Assembly (NCBI RefSeq): GCF_900109605.1
Contig: NZ_FOAM01000004.1
Coordinates: forward strand, 248,001-312,000
From: Xaviernesmea oryzae
Lineage (GTDB): Bacteria > Pseudomonadota > Alphaproteobacteria > Rhizobiales > Rhizobiaceae
Length of the DNA: 64,000 nucleotides
Direction of reading: 5' to 3'
Each line of letters begins with the position of its first letter. The first letter of the stretch is position 1. Shown here piece by piece: positions 9,177 through 19,041 of this stretch. The translations under genes were made by a program, and so were the position numbers. The notes under the pieces were generated by a model. The model made no database searches and was not told the DNA's origin. It saw only the letters and a list, made by a program, of their open reading frames with translations.

Positions 9177-10880
9177 TCAGGCGGCGGCCTCTTCCGGCGC
9201 CAGGTGATGGGCGGGAATCGCCACGTGCCATTCGATGCCATCGTCGTGCATCAGCCGCTCCAGCTGCGCTTCGAGAGCCATGCCCAGCATGCGCTCCAGC
9301 ACCATGGTGCCGAAGCCTCTGCGCGGGCTGGCGTCCTTGACCACGAGATCGGCGCCGCTTTCGCGCCAGACCAGGCGAAAGAGCTGATCGTCCATGGTCC
9401 AGGTCAGCGTCACCTTCCCGTGGCCATTGGCAAGCGCGCCATATTTGGTGGCGTTGGTGGCCAGCTCATGCAGCGCCATGCCGAGCGTCTGCGACACCTG
9501 TGCATCGAGCCGCAGTGGCGGGCCCTGCAGCACCACCCGCGTGCTGTCTTCCGGGATGAAGGGCTGAAGCTGGTTGCGGGCAAGCTCGGCCATGTCCACG
9601 CCCTGTACCGCATTGGCGATCATCAGATCGGTCGAGCGGGCCAGCCCCGCGATCCGCCGGCGGAAGGCCTCGGCAAAATCCTGGGCAGTGCCGTTGAAAT
9701 GGACCGACTGGTTGAGCATGGACTGGATGACGGTCAGCTGGTTTTTCGAGCGGTGCGCCACCTCGCGCATCAGGAAGCGGATTTCGCTTTCGGCCTCGCT
9801 GCGGGCATTGGCGGCGGAGGAGAGCGCCTCGGACACGGTTTCAAGCTCGGCGATCATATGGCGGCGTGGGGCCACCGCTTCGCCATCGCCAAGCCTGCGC
9901 GCATCTTCGACTAGGCCGCGCACGCCCTGGGATAGCATCCGGGCGATGGCGCTGGAACCGACCAGCGCCAGGGCGGCGAACAGCACGCCACCGAGACTGA
10001 GCCAGAGATAGGAGTTCACCACCCGCGCATTGACGTCGGACTGGCGCGCCCAGGCGACCACGCGCCAGCCGCTGGTAACCGAAAACTCCGTAACGGTGCG
10101 GTAATCGACGCCATTATAGCGGGCCGTACCGAGACCGGTGTTATGGCTCGGGACGATGTCCATGAAAAAGGGCGTGCCCGGCTTCAGTTTGGGATCGGAG
10201 GACGCGACCACCCGCCCGGCACTATCGAGCACGGCGGCATTCCAGCCGGCTGAAAGCGTGCCGTGACCCACAACCCGCGCCAGGTCGTCCGCATCGCGGG
10301 TCAGTGCCATCACCCATTCGGTCGATGTGCCGTTGTCGCCGAGCGGCAGATAGACATTGAAGACCCAGCGCCCGGCCGTGCGGCCGAAGAAGACATCGGA
10401 CACGACGGTGGTGCCGGAGCGAAACGCCTGATCGACCGATTTCGGATCGGCCACAGGCGGCAGCGGCGCGCCATAGGGCACGCGCGTGTTGAACAGCTGG
10501 CGGTAACTCCGCTCGATGACGAGGAGATTGGTGCTGGTACCCGCCAGTGCCGATAAAGATCGGTCGTAGAAGGCGCGAAAATCCTTGTCTCCCGGCCGAT
10601 GCAGCGCGGCCAGAACCTTCAGCGTCGTCAGCATGGTGTCGATCTCGCGCTCGACCACGCGGGTCACAGAACCCGTCGAGGCCCTGAGAAGCTGGCTGAC
10701 GACTTCGTCCTGATTGTCCGTGCTGCGCTTGAGGATGACGAGGGAGAAAACGAAGGAGGGAATGATCGCCACCATCAACAGGGCAGCGAGATAGGCCGCG
10801 AGTGGCCGGCGCACGCGCGCCAGCGTCTCCGCCTCGCCAGGCGGCGCGCGTTCAGGGTTGGTCTTCGCTGTCTCCACCAT
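9177..10880 (-). CDS. Membrane sensor histidine kinase, HWE family
   Basis: 567 aa from the ATG with an AGGGA ribosome site 8 bp before it; two upstream in-frame ATGs lack one. A transmembrane helix at about 25-50 and another near 300-325 enclose a periplasmic sensor region resembling a Cache/PAS-like fold. The cytoplasmic part has the H-box VAHRSKNQL (His376), the N-box LHELATNATKYGAL (~470-483) and a later WRES, which together with HRxKN mark the HWE/HisKA_2 class common in Rhizobiales. No response regulator is adjacent, so this is an orphan kinase; the ligand is unknown. It sits between truB and rpsO, interrupting a gene string that is contiguous in many proteobacteria. Confidence 0.88.
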   Translation of the reverse strand: MVETAKTNPERAPPGEAETLARVRRPLAAYLAALLMVAIIPSFVFSLVILKRSTDNQDEVVSQLLRASTGSVTRVVEREIDTMLTTLKVLAALHRPGDKDFRAFYDRSLSALAGTSTNLLVIERSYRQLFNTRVPYGAPLPPVADPKSVDQAFRSGTTVVSDVFFGRTAGRWVFNVYLPLGDNGTSTEWVMALTRDADDLARVVGHGTLSAGWNAAVLDSAGRVVASSDPKLKPGTPFFMDIVPSHNTGLGTARYNGVDYRTVTEFSVTSGWRVVAWARQSDVNARVVNSYLWLSLGGVLFAALALVGSSAIARMLSQGVRGLVEDARRLGDGEAVAPRRHMIAELETVSEALSSAANARSEAESEIRFLMREVAHRSKNQLTVIQSMLNQSVHFNGTAQDFAEAFRRRIAGLARSTDLMIANAVQGVDMAELARNQLQPFIPEDSTRVVLQGPPLRLDAQVSQTLGMALHELATNATKYGALANGHGKVTLTWTMDDQLFRLVWRESGADLVVKDASPRRGFGTMVLERMLGMALEAQLERLMHDDGIEWHVAIPAHHLAPEEAAA

Positions 10881-11152
10881 CGCCCGTTCCCTAAAGGACA
10901 TGTGCCGCAAGGCAGACACCCCAAGGGTGCCGGCCCGGCGAAGCAGATCCGCGGCGAGCTTAACAAATGAATTTCGCCAACGCGAAGGAAAAAACCCGCC
11001 TTACCAACGCTTTAGCAAAAGCCGCAAAGGCAAGTGCAATGCGTGGACGCCAGGCGGATCCAGCTGGACCCAAAAACGCTGGAGCTGCGCGTCGGCCGCT
11101 CGAGCTAGGCCCGGCTATTCAAGACAGCTAAGCGCCGGGCGGCATCGCCTTT

Positions 11153-12088
11153 TCAGGTCTCGGCGAAAACGCGCTTGGGGCGGAATTCGCCTTCGGCAAT
11201 CTCGCCGATCGCCACCAGGCGACCGCGCGCCGTGGCATAGGCTTCCGGCTCGGCCACCGGCGCATCGCGCCCGCGCAGGATGATCGGATTGCCCATGCGC
11301 AGGCGGTGCGCTTGATCGTCGTTGACGGCAAGATGCGGCAGGCTGGAGAGCGCTTCGCTGGTATCGATCAGGAAAGCATCCAGCGCAGCCAGGCGTTCGC
11401 CCTCGTCCTCGATCTTCTCCAGCGCCACCAGCTCGGACAGGGGCACCATGCTGTCTTCGGCAAAAGGCGCCACGAAGCTGCGGCGCAGGGAGGCGATATG
11501 GCCAAAACAGCCGAGATCGCGGCCGAGGTCGCGCGCAATCGAGCGGACATAGGTGCCTTTGCCGCATTCGATCTCGAAATGCGCCAAATTGGGCGTCGTG
11601 CCGAGAAGTGTCAGCCTAAAGACCTCCACCTCGCGCGCCGGGATCTCGACCGTCTCACCCTCACGAGCGAGATCATAGGCGCGCTCGCCATCGATCTTGA
11701 TCGCGGAAAATTGCGGCGGGATCTGCGAGATCACGCCGGTATATTTCGGCAGCAGCGCACGAAGTTCTTCCGCATCGGGGCGCTGATCGGACCTCTGGCT
11801 GACCTCGCCTTCGAGATCGTCGGTCGTGCGTTCTTCGCCCCAGGCTACGGAGAATTCATAGATCTTGCGGCCGTCCATGACGTAAGGCACGGTCTTGGTC
11901 GCATCGCCCAGCGCGATCGGCAGCATGCCGGAGGCCAAGGGATCTAGCGTGCCGGCATGGCCGGCCTTCTGCGCCTTGAAAAGCCATTTGATCTTCGACA
12001 CGGCTTCGGTGGATCCGAAATCGATCGGCTTGTCGAGGATCAGCCAGCCGGAGATCGGACGTCCCTTGGGTTTGCGCGGTTTTCCCAT
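11153..12088 (-). CDS. truB: TruB, tRNA pseudouridine-55 synthase
   Basis: 311 aa. It isomerises U55 in the T-loop of all elongator tRNAs and acts as a tRNA chaperone. The catalytic Asp49 lies in [33 protein letters not shown] and [22 protein letters not shown] are further family blocks, and a PUA-like domain ends the protein. The start at [15 protein letters not shown] matches the conserved rhizobial N-terminus and has a gaagaag ribosome site; nine upstream codons to an earlier ATG look like leader. Downstream of rbfA by 252 bp. Confidence 0.96.
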   Translation of the reverse strand: MGKPRKPKGRPISGWLILDKPIDFGSTEAVSKIKWLFKAQKAGHAGTLDPLASGMLPIALGDATKTVPYVMDGRKIYEFSVAWGEERTTDDLEGEVSQRSDQRPDAEELRALLPKYTGVISQIPPQFSAIKIDGERAYDLAREGETVEIPAREVEVFRLTLLGTTPNLAHFEIECGKGTYVRSIARDLGRDLGCFGHIASLRRSFVAPFAEDSMVPLSELVALEKIEDEGERLAALDAFLIDTSEALSSLPHLAVNDDQAHRLRMGNPIILRGRDAPVAEPEAYATARGRLVAIGEIAEGEFRPKRVFAET

Positions 12089-12340
12089 CGTCTTCTTCGT
12101 TCCAATGCTTGGCAAAAGCCCGGCCAGACGCCTTAGGTTCCGGCACGCAGGTCTCGTTTTAGGGGTGTGACGCTCCCGCTTCAGGAAAATGCTGCCACGC
12201 CTTGTATTTTCAGTCTAACGCATACCGCTTCCTTGGAAAGCGGAGCCCAGTCTGCACAGCTTGCTATCATCCTCAAAGGCGACAACGGGAGCAGATGGGC
12301 GGACCGAGCAGGTCCAAGCCATCATGATCCGCAAAGACGC

Positions 12341-12757
12341 TCAGCGCGGTTCGTCCTCGTCGTCATCAGGACGATCGAGATCGCGCAAGACATCGGGCGA
12401 GCGCAGGAGCTCGTCGATCTTCTGATAATTGTCGAAGCTTGTATCGTCGCGGAAGCGCACGTCGGGCATATATTTCATCTGACGCAGCTGCGGCCCAAGC
12501 CGGCCGCGAATGAACTTGGCATTGCGGTTCAGCGCGTCGATGATGGTCTGATGATCGGCAACGCCGAGTGGCGTTACATAGGCGGTGGCGAGCTTCAGGT
12601 CCGGCGACATGCGCACTTCCGAGATGGAAATCACCGTCGTCTCGATCAGCGGGTCGCGCACCTCGCCACGCTGCAGCACCTGGGTCAGGGCGGCGCGGAC
12701 TTGCTCACCTACCCGCAGCATCCGCTGCGAGGGGGCCGAGGAGGTCGGTTTGCTCAT
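12341..12757 (-). CDS. rbfA: RbfA, 30S ribosome-binding factor
   Basis: 138 aa. A KH-like fold protein that helps mature the 5' end of 16S rRNA and is needed for cold growth. The core [40 protein letters not shown] and [20 protein letters not shown] blocks are characteristic; the C-terminus is an acidic tail (DDDEDEPR). The start MSKPTSS is chosen because conservation begins there and GGAACC precedes it; the frame runs 24 codons further. In related bacteria infB lies directly upstream; here it does not. Confidence 0.96.
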   Translation of the reverse strand: MSKPTSSAPSQRMLRVGEQVRAALTQVLQRGEVRDPLIETTVISISEVRMSPDLKLATAYVTPLGVADHQTIIDALNRNAKFIRGRLGPQLRQMKYMPDVRFRDDTSFDNYQKIDELLRSPDVLRDLDRPDDDEDEPR

Positions 12758-13155
12758 GATGGTTCCGTTATCCAGCGCCACAAGGCGCGATTGAGGCGGT
12801 GCAATGCCTGTTTCAGGCCGAAAGGTCAAGCGACCGCCGGTGCGAAAGCCGGCCTTGGGAGCCTACGGACAGAGCCTACTCCTGCCTCAGGCTGTGGACG
12901 GATCGCAGGCCCTGCCCCATTTTCCCCTTGGATTGATGCGTGCACGACCGCATATGAGATGGCAAGGATAGGCTGCACCGCCAAGGCCGGACGACGTCGC
13001 TTAGCAGGCACCTCGTCAAGCCGGGGATCGCCGGGAGCACGGACGTCAGGACGCATATCGACGTCGTCAGGGGCCCAGGCATAAGGGATGCGTCGAGACC
13101 AAGGAGCGATAGCGCGGGCGCCGATCCGAAAGATCGCGGCGCGCTTGGGTGGAGG
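12758..13155. other. Intergenic region between divergent rbfA and the pentapeptide-repeat gene
   Basis: 398 bp. It should hold both promoters. I see no gene, no trace of infB, and no clear promoter or RNA. Only a GGAGG at 13150-13154 is obvious; it serves the next gene. Confidence 0.45.
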
Positions 13156-13902
13156 ATGAACGGCATGAAGGCGACCAATTCATCAAGCAGGGCGAGATCG
13201 GCATCGCGCTTGGCGGCGCTTGCGGTCATGGCCCTGACGCTTCTTGCATCGTCAAGCCTCGTGCGGCCGGCTTCCGCTGGAGACTGCAGCGAGTCGCCAA
13301 CAACGGGAATCGACTGGAGCGGCTGCACCAAGTCCCGCATCCTGCTTTCCTCCAGCCAGCTCGATGGCGCCAATCTTAGCGACAGCGATCTCAGCGCAAC
13401 GGATTTGAGCGGATCGGCTTTGGCAGGCGCGCGCTTCGAGAAGGCGCGGATGATCCGAACCTCCGTTTCTGGCGCTGCGGCGGACGGCGCCGATTTTGCC
13501 CGGATCGAGGCTTACAGGTCGAATTTCTCCGGCATTCAGGCCAAGGGTGCGAATTTTTCCGGCGCCGAACTGCAGCGCGCCGATTTCACCAAGGCCGATC
13601 TCACTGGCGCCAATTTCGAGAAGGCCGAGGTGAGCCGCGTGGACTTCGCAGGCGCCTCGCTCACTGACGCGCGCTTTGCGCTGTCCAATCTGTCGCGCGC
13701 CCGGCTAGCTGGTGCCAAGCTCGGCGGACAGATCGGTTTCGACCAGGCCTTTCTCTATCTCACCCGGATCGAGGGGCTCAATCTTTCGCAGGTCAAGGGC
13801 CTAACACAGGAGCAGGTCGAGCTTGCCTGCGGCGACGACAAGACCAAGCTGCCCGCAGGCCTGACGAAGCCTGCCGGCTGGCCCTGCGCGGCCGATCAAT
13901 AG
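13156..13902 (+). CDS. Exported pentapeptide-repeat protein
   Basis: 248 aa. After a basic N-terminus comes a hydrophobic stretch (AALAVMALTLLASSS) and an ASA-GDC signal-peptidase site near residue 42, so the protein should be exported. From about 65 to 205 it is built of A(D/N)LXX-type pentapeptides (LDGANLSDSDLSATDLSGSALAGARFEKA and onward), which fold into a right-handed beta-helix. The C-terminal 40 residues are not repeats and contain paired cysteines. Start could be 13156 or 13165; the GGAGG at 13150 fits the second better. Function unknown; its 3' end is 8 bp from the convergent ccdB gene. Confidence 0.85.
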   Translation: MNGMKATNSSSRARSASRLAALAVMALTLLASSSLVRPASAGDCSESPTTGIDWSGCTKSRILLSSSQLDGANLSDSDLSATDLSGSALAGARFEKARMIRTSVSGAAADGADFARIEAYRSNFSGIQAKGANFSGAELQRADFTKADLTGANFEKAEVSRVDFAGASLTDARFALSNLSRARLAGAKLGGQIGFDQAFLYLTRIEGLNLSQVKGLTQEQVELACGDDKTKLPAGLTKPAGWPCAADQ

Positions 13903-13910
13903 CGCGCTGT

Positions 13911-14210
13911 TTAAAATCCTTGGAAGAGAAAATCGAGGGCGGCGATGATGTCGTCAGCCCTTGCGGTGAGATTGCTGACGCTTAAGCCAATGGATCGGTC
14001 AGACACCACGCCGATGAATTGCGTTGCCATGACATAGAGATCGCCATCGATCGTGAATTTCGGATTGAGTCGCGCCATGATGGGAGACAAAGCTGTTGTT
14101 GGCAGCAGTGGCACGACAGCGCGCGTATCAAGATTGACCAGAAGAGACGATTGAACATCGAGCACGAGCGCATCGTCCGGCTCAAGCCGGTAAACGTGAA
14201 ACCGCGCCAT
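13911..14210 (-). CDS. ccdB: CcdB-family toxin
   Basis: 99 aa. CcdB poisons DNA gyrase by trapping the cleaved complex. The fold signature is clear: FHVYRLEPDDALVLDVQSSLL, then VVPLLPTTALSPIMARLNPKF and LYVMATQFIGVV. The last residues are FLFQGF; in plasmid F CcdB the end is WGI, whose Trp99 is essential for gyrase poisoning. Here Gln occupies that place, so toxicity may be weak, lost or redirected. The ATG overlaps the ccdA stop by one base (TGATG), implying translational coupling. Chromosomal ccd modules like this are common in Rhizobiales. Confidence 0.9.
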   Translation of the reverse strand: MARFHVYRLEPDDALVLDVQSSLLVNLDTRAVVPLLPTTALSPIMARLNPKFTIDGDLYVMATQFIGVVSDRSIGLSVSNLTARADDIIAALDFLFQGF

Positions 14211-14437
14211 CAGAAGCGGCGATGACGCGCCAGCGGAAGACCATGCTTGGCCACATAAGCATTCGACGCCGCGATCGCCTCGGCATTTTCGCTCAGCCAG
14301 AGACGCTCTTTTTCGGCCTTCACCGCCTGGGCGATGCCATCGGCGGCGGCGCGGGTGATGTCGATCTTCAGTGCCTCGGCTTCCGCCAGAAGACGGTCGT
14401 CAACAGTCAGATCGGTGAGCTTGACGGCTTGAGACAT
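14210..14437 (-). CDS. ccdA: CcdA-family antitoxin
   Basis: 75 aa. A ribbon-helix-helix DNA-binding N-terminus and a C-terminal tail that binds and rejuvenates gyrase from CcdB. The pattern LTVDDRLLAEAEALKIDITRAAADGIAQAV followed by W-rich LWLSENAEAIAASNAYVAKHGLPL is typical of the family. The ATG is chosen for the GAAGGAG site 7 bp before it; ten earlier codons are unlikely. It overlaps ccdB by one base. The dimer-toxin complex is expected to repress the operon promoter in the 68-bp gap before the DUF1508 gene. Confidence 0.9.
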   Translation of the reverse strand: MSQAVKLTDLTVDDRLLAEAEALKIDITRAAADGIAQAVKAEKERLWLSENAEAIAASNAYVAKHGLPLARHRRF

Positions 14438-14504
14438 GACAGGCTCCTTCTCGGTGCTGCGCATCATACGGCCATCGCGCCTGCCGGAAAAGACCTGAGC
14501 TCAC

Positions 14505-14876
14505 TTACGCAGACGCCGTCTCATCCTCGACAGGGGCATCAGGCGCGTTTTTCTTGACAGAGTCGATGCAGTTCTTCGCGCTGGTTTTGGCGGAATAGGT
14601 TTCTGAACGGAGCATGACCTCGCCATTGGCGGCGCGAAAGCGCACGAAGACCTGGTCCTTGCTGTCGACGATTTCGAAGCGATAGCCGGAGCCGCTCTCT
14701 GCGCGCGTCAGATCAATCGTGGCAGCGCCCGGTGCATTCTTCTTCACCGACTCGACGCAGGCCTTGGCGCTTTGCTTGGAGGCGTAATTCTCCGACCAGA
14801 CCATCACTTCGGCATTGTAGAGAAAATGCACGCGAAATTGGCCGTTGGCGGCCTTGACGATCTTGAACTTGTGCAT
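14505..14876 (-). CDS. YegP family protein with two DUF1508 repeats
   Basis: 123 aa. Two copies of the roughly 50-residue DUF1508 unit: HKFKIVKAANGQFRVHFLYN...ENYASKQSAKACVESVKKNAP and YRFEIVDSKDQVFVRFRAAN...ETYSAKTSAKNCIDSVKKNAP. This family of small alpha-beta proteins (E. coli YegP) has no established function; related genes are often stress-induced. The ATG is preceded by a strong GGAGGAAGG; the upstream 40 codons of the same frame resemble a membrane segment by chance. It lies between lepA and ccdAB on the same strand. Confidence 0.9.
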   Translation of the reverse strand: MHKFKIVKAANGQFRVHFLYNAEVMVWSENYASKQSAKACVESVKKNAPGAATIDLTRAESGSGYRFEIVDSKDQVFVRFRAANGEVMLRSETYSAKTSAKNCIDSVKKNAPDAPVEDETASA

Positions 14877-15035
14877 GTCGCCTTCCTCCAGCCGGACATG
14901 CCGGGTCGGCATGCCGATGCTTTTGGATGGTAAGACAAAGACCGCAAACGTCAAGAAGAAGATCAAGCACAAGCTGGACGATACATCCGGCGCCAAGATA
15001 AAAAAGCGCCGGGACCTGGGCCTGCGGTATGTGGA

Positions 15036-16859
<1,824 letters not shown>

Positions 16860-16975
16860 GGAGCCGGCATATAGCAGCGCATATCCCGGCCGCAAAGCGG
16901 GAAAATGCCGGGCTTCCGGCACTTCGGGCAGGAGAGCTCGAGGCTTGCTTTGTCGTCATCGAAGACGAAGCCCGC

Positions 16976-17010
16976 TTGACTCTCATAAAAGAGAATTTAT
17001 TCTCTTATCA
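16976..17010 (+). promoter_or_regulatory. Sigma-70 promoter and palindromic operator of the XRE regulator; probably leaderless
   Basis: TTGACT (16976-16981), a 16-bp spacer and TATTCT (16998-17003) form a good promoter. The expected transcription start falls on or next to the A of the ATG at 17010, so the mRNA should have no leader; no ribosome site is present either. A perfect inverted repeat AAGAGAA-N4-TTCTCTT (16989-17006) covers the -10 box and is the probable binding site for the XRE protein itself. Confidence 0.7.
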
Positions 17011-17600
17011 TGGAATCAGAAACATCATCCCTGTCCGATCCGATCGACAGCCGCCTCGGCCATCGGCTCAAGCATCTGCGCCAGATGCAACGTCTGACGC
17101 TGGACGGGCTGGCCGAGCGTGCCGGGGTCAGCCGCGCCATGATCTCACGCATCGAGCGCGGCGAGGCGAGCCCGACGGCGCAGCTCCTCAATCGTCTCTG
17201 CGCCGCGCTCGACACGACGCTGTCGCGCTTTTTCGCCCAAGAAGACGGAGCCGGCGATCCGCTGTCGCGGCGCGAGGCTCAACGCCTGTGGCGCGACCCG
17301 GCGACGGGCTATCTGCGCCGTTCCGTCTCGCCGGAGCGCACGGGCTCGCCCGTCGATATCATCGAGGTCGAATTTCCGGCGCATGGACGCGTGGTCTTCG
17401 ATCCCCATGTCTTCGATGGCGGCACGACGCAGCATGTCTGGGTTCTGCAAGGCGCGATGCGACTGACCTCAGGCGATGTGACCTGCGATCTTCAGGCCGG
17501 GGACTGTCTGTTCATGCGCCTGGACGACGGCCAGATTTTCGAAAACCCGCATGCGGAACCGGCACGCTACGCGGTGATCCTCCACCGGCGCGAAGGTTGA
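17010..17600 (+). CDS. XRE-family transcriptional regulator with C-terminal cupin domain
   Basis: 196 aa. Residues ~17-70 form a helix-turn-helix of the XRE type (LKHLRQMQRLTLDGLAERAGVSRAMISRIERGEASPTAQLLNRL). Residues ~110-190 form a cupin_2 barrel (HVWVLQGAMRLTSGD...LQAGDCLFMRLDDG), the sensor of this class. Such regulators (SutR/YdcN-like) commonly repress themselves and a neighbouring metabolic or acetyltransferase gene. Here a GNAT gene follows after about 30 bp on the same strand, likely in one operon. The start codon coincides with the predicted transcription start. Confidence 0.92.
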   Translation: MESETSSLSDPIDSRLGHRLKHLRQMQRLTLDGLAERAGVSRAMISRIERGEASPTAQLLNRLCAALDTTLSRFFAQEDGAGDPLSRREAQRLWRDPATGYLRRSVSPERTGSPVDIIEVEFPAHGRVVFDPHVFDGGTTQHVWVLQGAMRLTSGDVTCDLQAGDCLFMRLDDGQIFENPHAEPARYAVILHRREG

Positions 17601-17631
17601 TCCAAGCGCATTGCTGATGAAAGAGCCCCTT

Positions 17632-18183
17632 ATGTCATCCCCTCTCCCCGCTGCCCCGCAAGCGTCCAAGCCTGGCCTTCGCCGCCTGTCCGCCGAGGCG
17701 GCCATTGCCGCCCTGCCCGAGCTTGCCGACATCCTGCTCGATTGCATAGAAGGCGGCGCATCGGTCGGCTTCATGGCGGATTTTTCCCGTGACGAGGCGG
17801 AAGCCTATTGGCGCGACGTTGCTGCCGGCGTGGCCTCCGGCGCCACGCTGCTGCTGGCCGCCGAGCAGGATGGCCGCCTTGCCGGCACGGTGCAGCTGGG
17901 CCTGAAACAGCCGCCCAACCAGCCCCATCGGGCGGACCTGAAGAAACTGCTGGTTCACCGCACCGCGCGCGGCCTGGGCTTTGCCCGCCTGCTGCTGGAT
18001 GCGGCAGAGGCGGAGGCGGGGCACGCGGGCAAGAGCCTGCTGGTGCTCGATACGGCCACCGGCAGCCCGGCGGAGGCGATCTATGCGCGCCTCGGCTGGT
18101 CGCCCAGCGGCATCATCCCGAATTATGCGCTCTGGCCCGATGGCCGCTTCTGCGACACGACGATCTTCTACAAAGCGCTTTGA
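17632..18183 (+). CDS. GNAT-family N-acetyltransferase
   Basis: 183 aa from the ATG with an AAAGAG site; another in-frame ATG lies five codons upstream. The acetyl-CoA binding core is LKKLLVHRTARGLGFARLLLDAAEAEA, a V/L-x-R/H-x-x-R-G-x-G/A variant, followed by LVLDTATGSPAEAIYARLGW (strands 5 and 6). The substrate is unknown; W-rich C-terminus and pairing with an XRE-cupin regulator suggest a small-molecule amine. It is the second gene of that regulator's probable operon. Confidence 0.9.
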   Translation: MSSPLPAAPQASKPGLRRLSAEAAIAALPELADILLDCIEGGASVGFMADFSRDEAEAYWRDVAAGVASGATLLLAAEQDGRLAGTVQLGLKQPPNQPHRADLKKLLVHRTARGLGFARLLLDAAEAEAGHAGKSLLVLDTATGSPAEAIYARLGWSPSGIIPNYALWPDGRFCDTTIFYKAL

Positions 18184-18314
18184 CGGGAAGCACAAGGCGC
18201 AGCGCGTGCAGAATTTTCGCTTCACGTCATCATCACGCCATTGTGGGGGCTTCATCTTCCCGCCGCAATCGATGCTATGAACAAAAGTCTGTCACTCGGG
18301 GAACCCTTGATTCG

Positions 18315-18980
18315 ATGATGAAGAGAACCGCCATCCTGGCCATCGCGGCCGTCTATCTTTCCGGCTGCACGACCGTGGACCCCTATACCGGGGAACAGAA
18401 GATGTCGAACACATCAGGCGGTGCGCTGATCGGCGCAGGCCTTGGCGCCGCGACCGGCCTTCTGGTCGGCAAGAGCGCCCGTGGCCGGCGCAATGGCGCG
18501 CTGATCGGCGCCGGCATCGGCGCACTCGGCGGCGGCCTGATCGGCAAATATATGGACAATCAGGAATCCGAACTGCGCGCCCAGCTGCAGGGCACCGGCG
18601 TTTCGGTCACCCGCGTCGGCGACCGCATCGTTCTGAACATGCCGTCCAACATCACCTTCGCCACCGACCAGGACCAGGTTAATCCGGGCTTCTACGCGAC
18701 GCTGAACTCGGTCGCCATCGTTCTGCGCAAGTTCGAAAAGACGCTTGTCGACGTTGACGGCCATACGGACTCGGTCGGCAACCCGGCCTATAACCAAGGC
18801 CTCTCCGAGCGCCGCGCCGCCTCGGTCGCCAATTATCTGGCGAGCCAGGGCGTCGATCAGCGCCGCATGTCGGCCATCGGCTATGGCCAAGAGCGCCCCG
18901 TCGCCTCCAACGCCACCGAGGCGGGCCGCGCCCAGAACCGCCGCGTGGAAATCTCCATCGCGCCGATCCAGGAAAATTGA
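18315..18980 (+). CDS. OmpA-family lipoprotein with glycine-zipper region
   Basis: 221 aa. A type II signal peptide ends in the lipobox LSGC (Cys near residue 18). A glycine-zipper segment follows (GGALIGAGLGAATGLLVGKSARGRRNGALIGAGIGALGGGLIGKYMD), then an OmpA peptidoglycan-binding domain with DGHTDSVGNPAYNQGLSERRAASVANYL and NRRVEISI. It should anchor the outer membrane to murein, like the YiaD/Pal group. Two tandem ATG codons; the first is used. A terminator shared with the convergent epmB follows. Confidence 0.93.
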   Translation: MMKRTAILAIAAVYLSGCTTVDPYTGEQKMSNTSGGALIGAGLGAATGLLVGKSARGRRNGALIGAGIGALGGGLIGKYMDNQESELRAQLQGTGVSVTRVGDRIVLNMPSNITFATDQDQVNPGFYATLNSVAIVLRKFEKTLVDVDGHTDSVGNPAYNQGLSERRAASVANYLASQGVDQRRMSAIGYGQERPVASNATEAGRAQNRRVEISIAPIQEN

Positions 18981-19008
18981 TCGGCCGAGGCCGTTCACCG
19001 ACCTATGC

Positions 19009-19037
19009 AAAACCGGCTCGAAAGGGCCGGTTTTTTT
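19009..19037. terminator. Terminator between ompA-type gene and epmB
   Basis: Stem AACCGGC / GCCGGTT with flanking A-run on the left and a seven-T run on the right; it can work in both directions for the two convergent genes. Confidence 0.85.
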
Positions 19038-19041
19038 GCCA

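Noticed and set aside
12876-13373. 165-codon minus frame opposite the start of the pentapeptide gene as an infB fragment
   Set aside because: It has no GTPase or IF2 features and overlaps a gene with a signal peptide and repeats.
13156-14437. Pentapeptide-repeat protein beside ccdAB as a gyrase-protection pair (Qnr/MfpA idea)
   Set aside because: The pentapeptide protein has a clear signal peptide and should be exported, so it cannot shield cytoplasmic gyrase. The adjacency is probably accidental.
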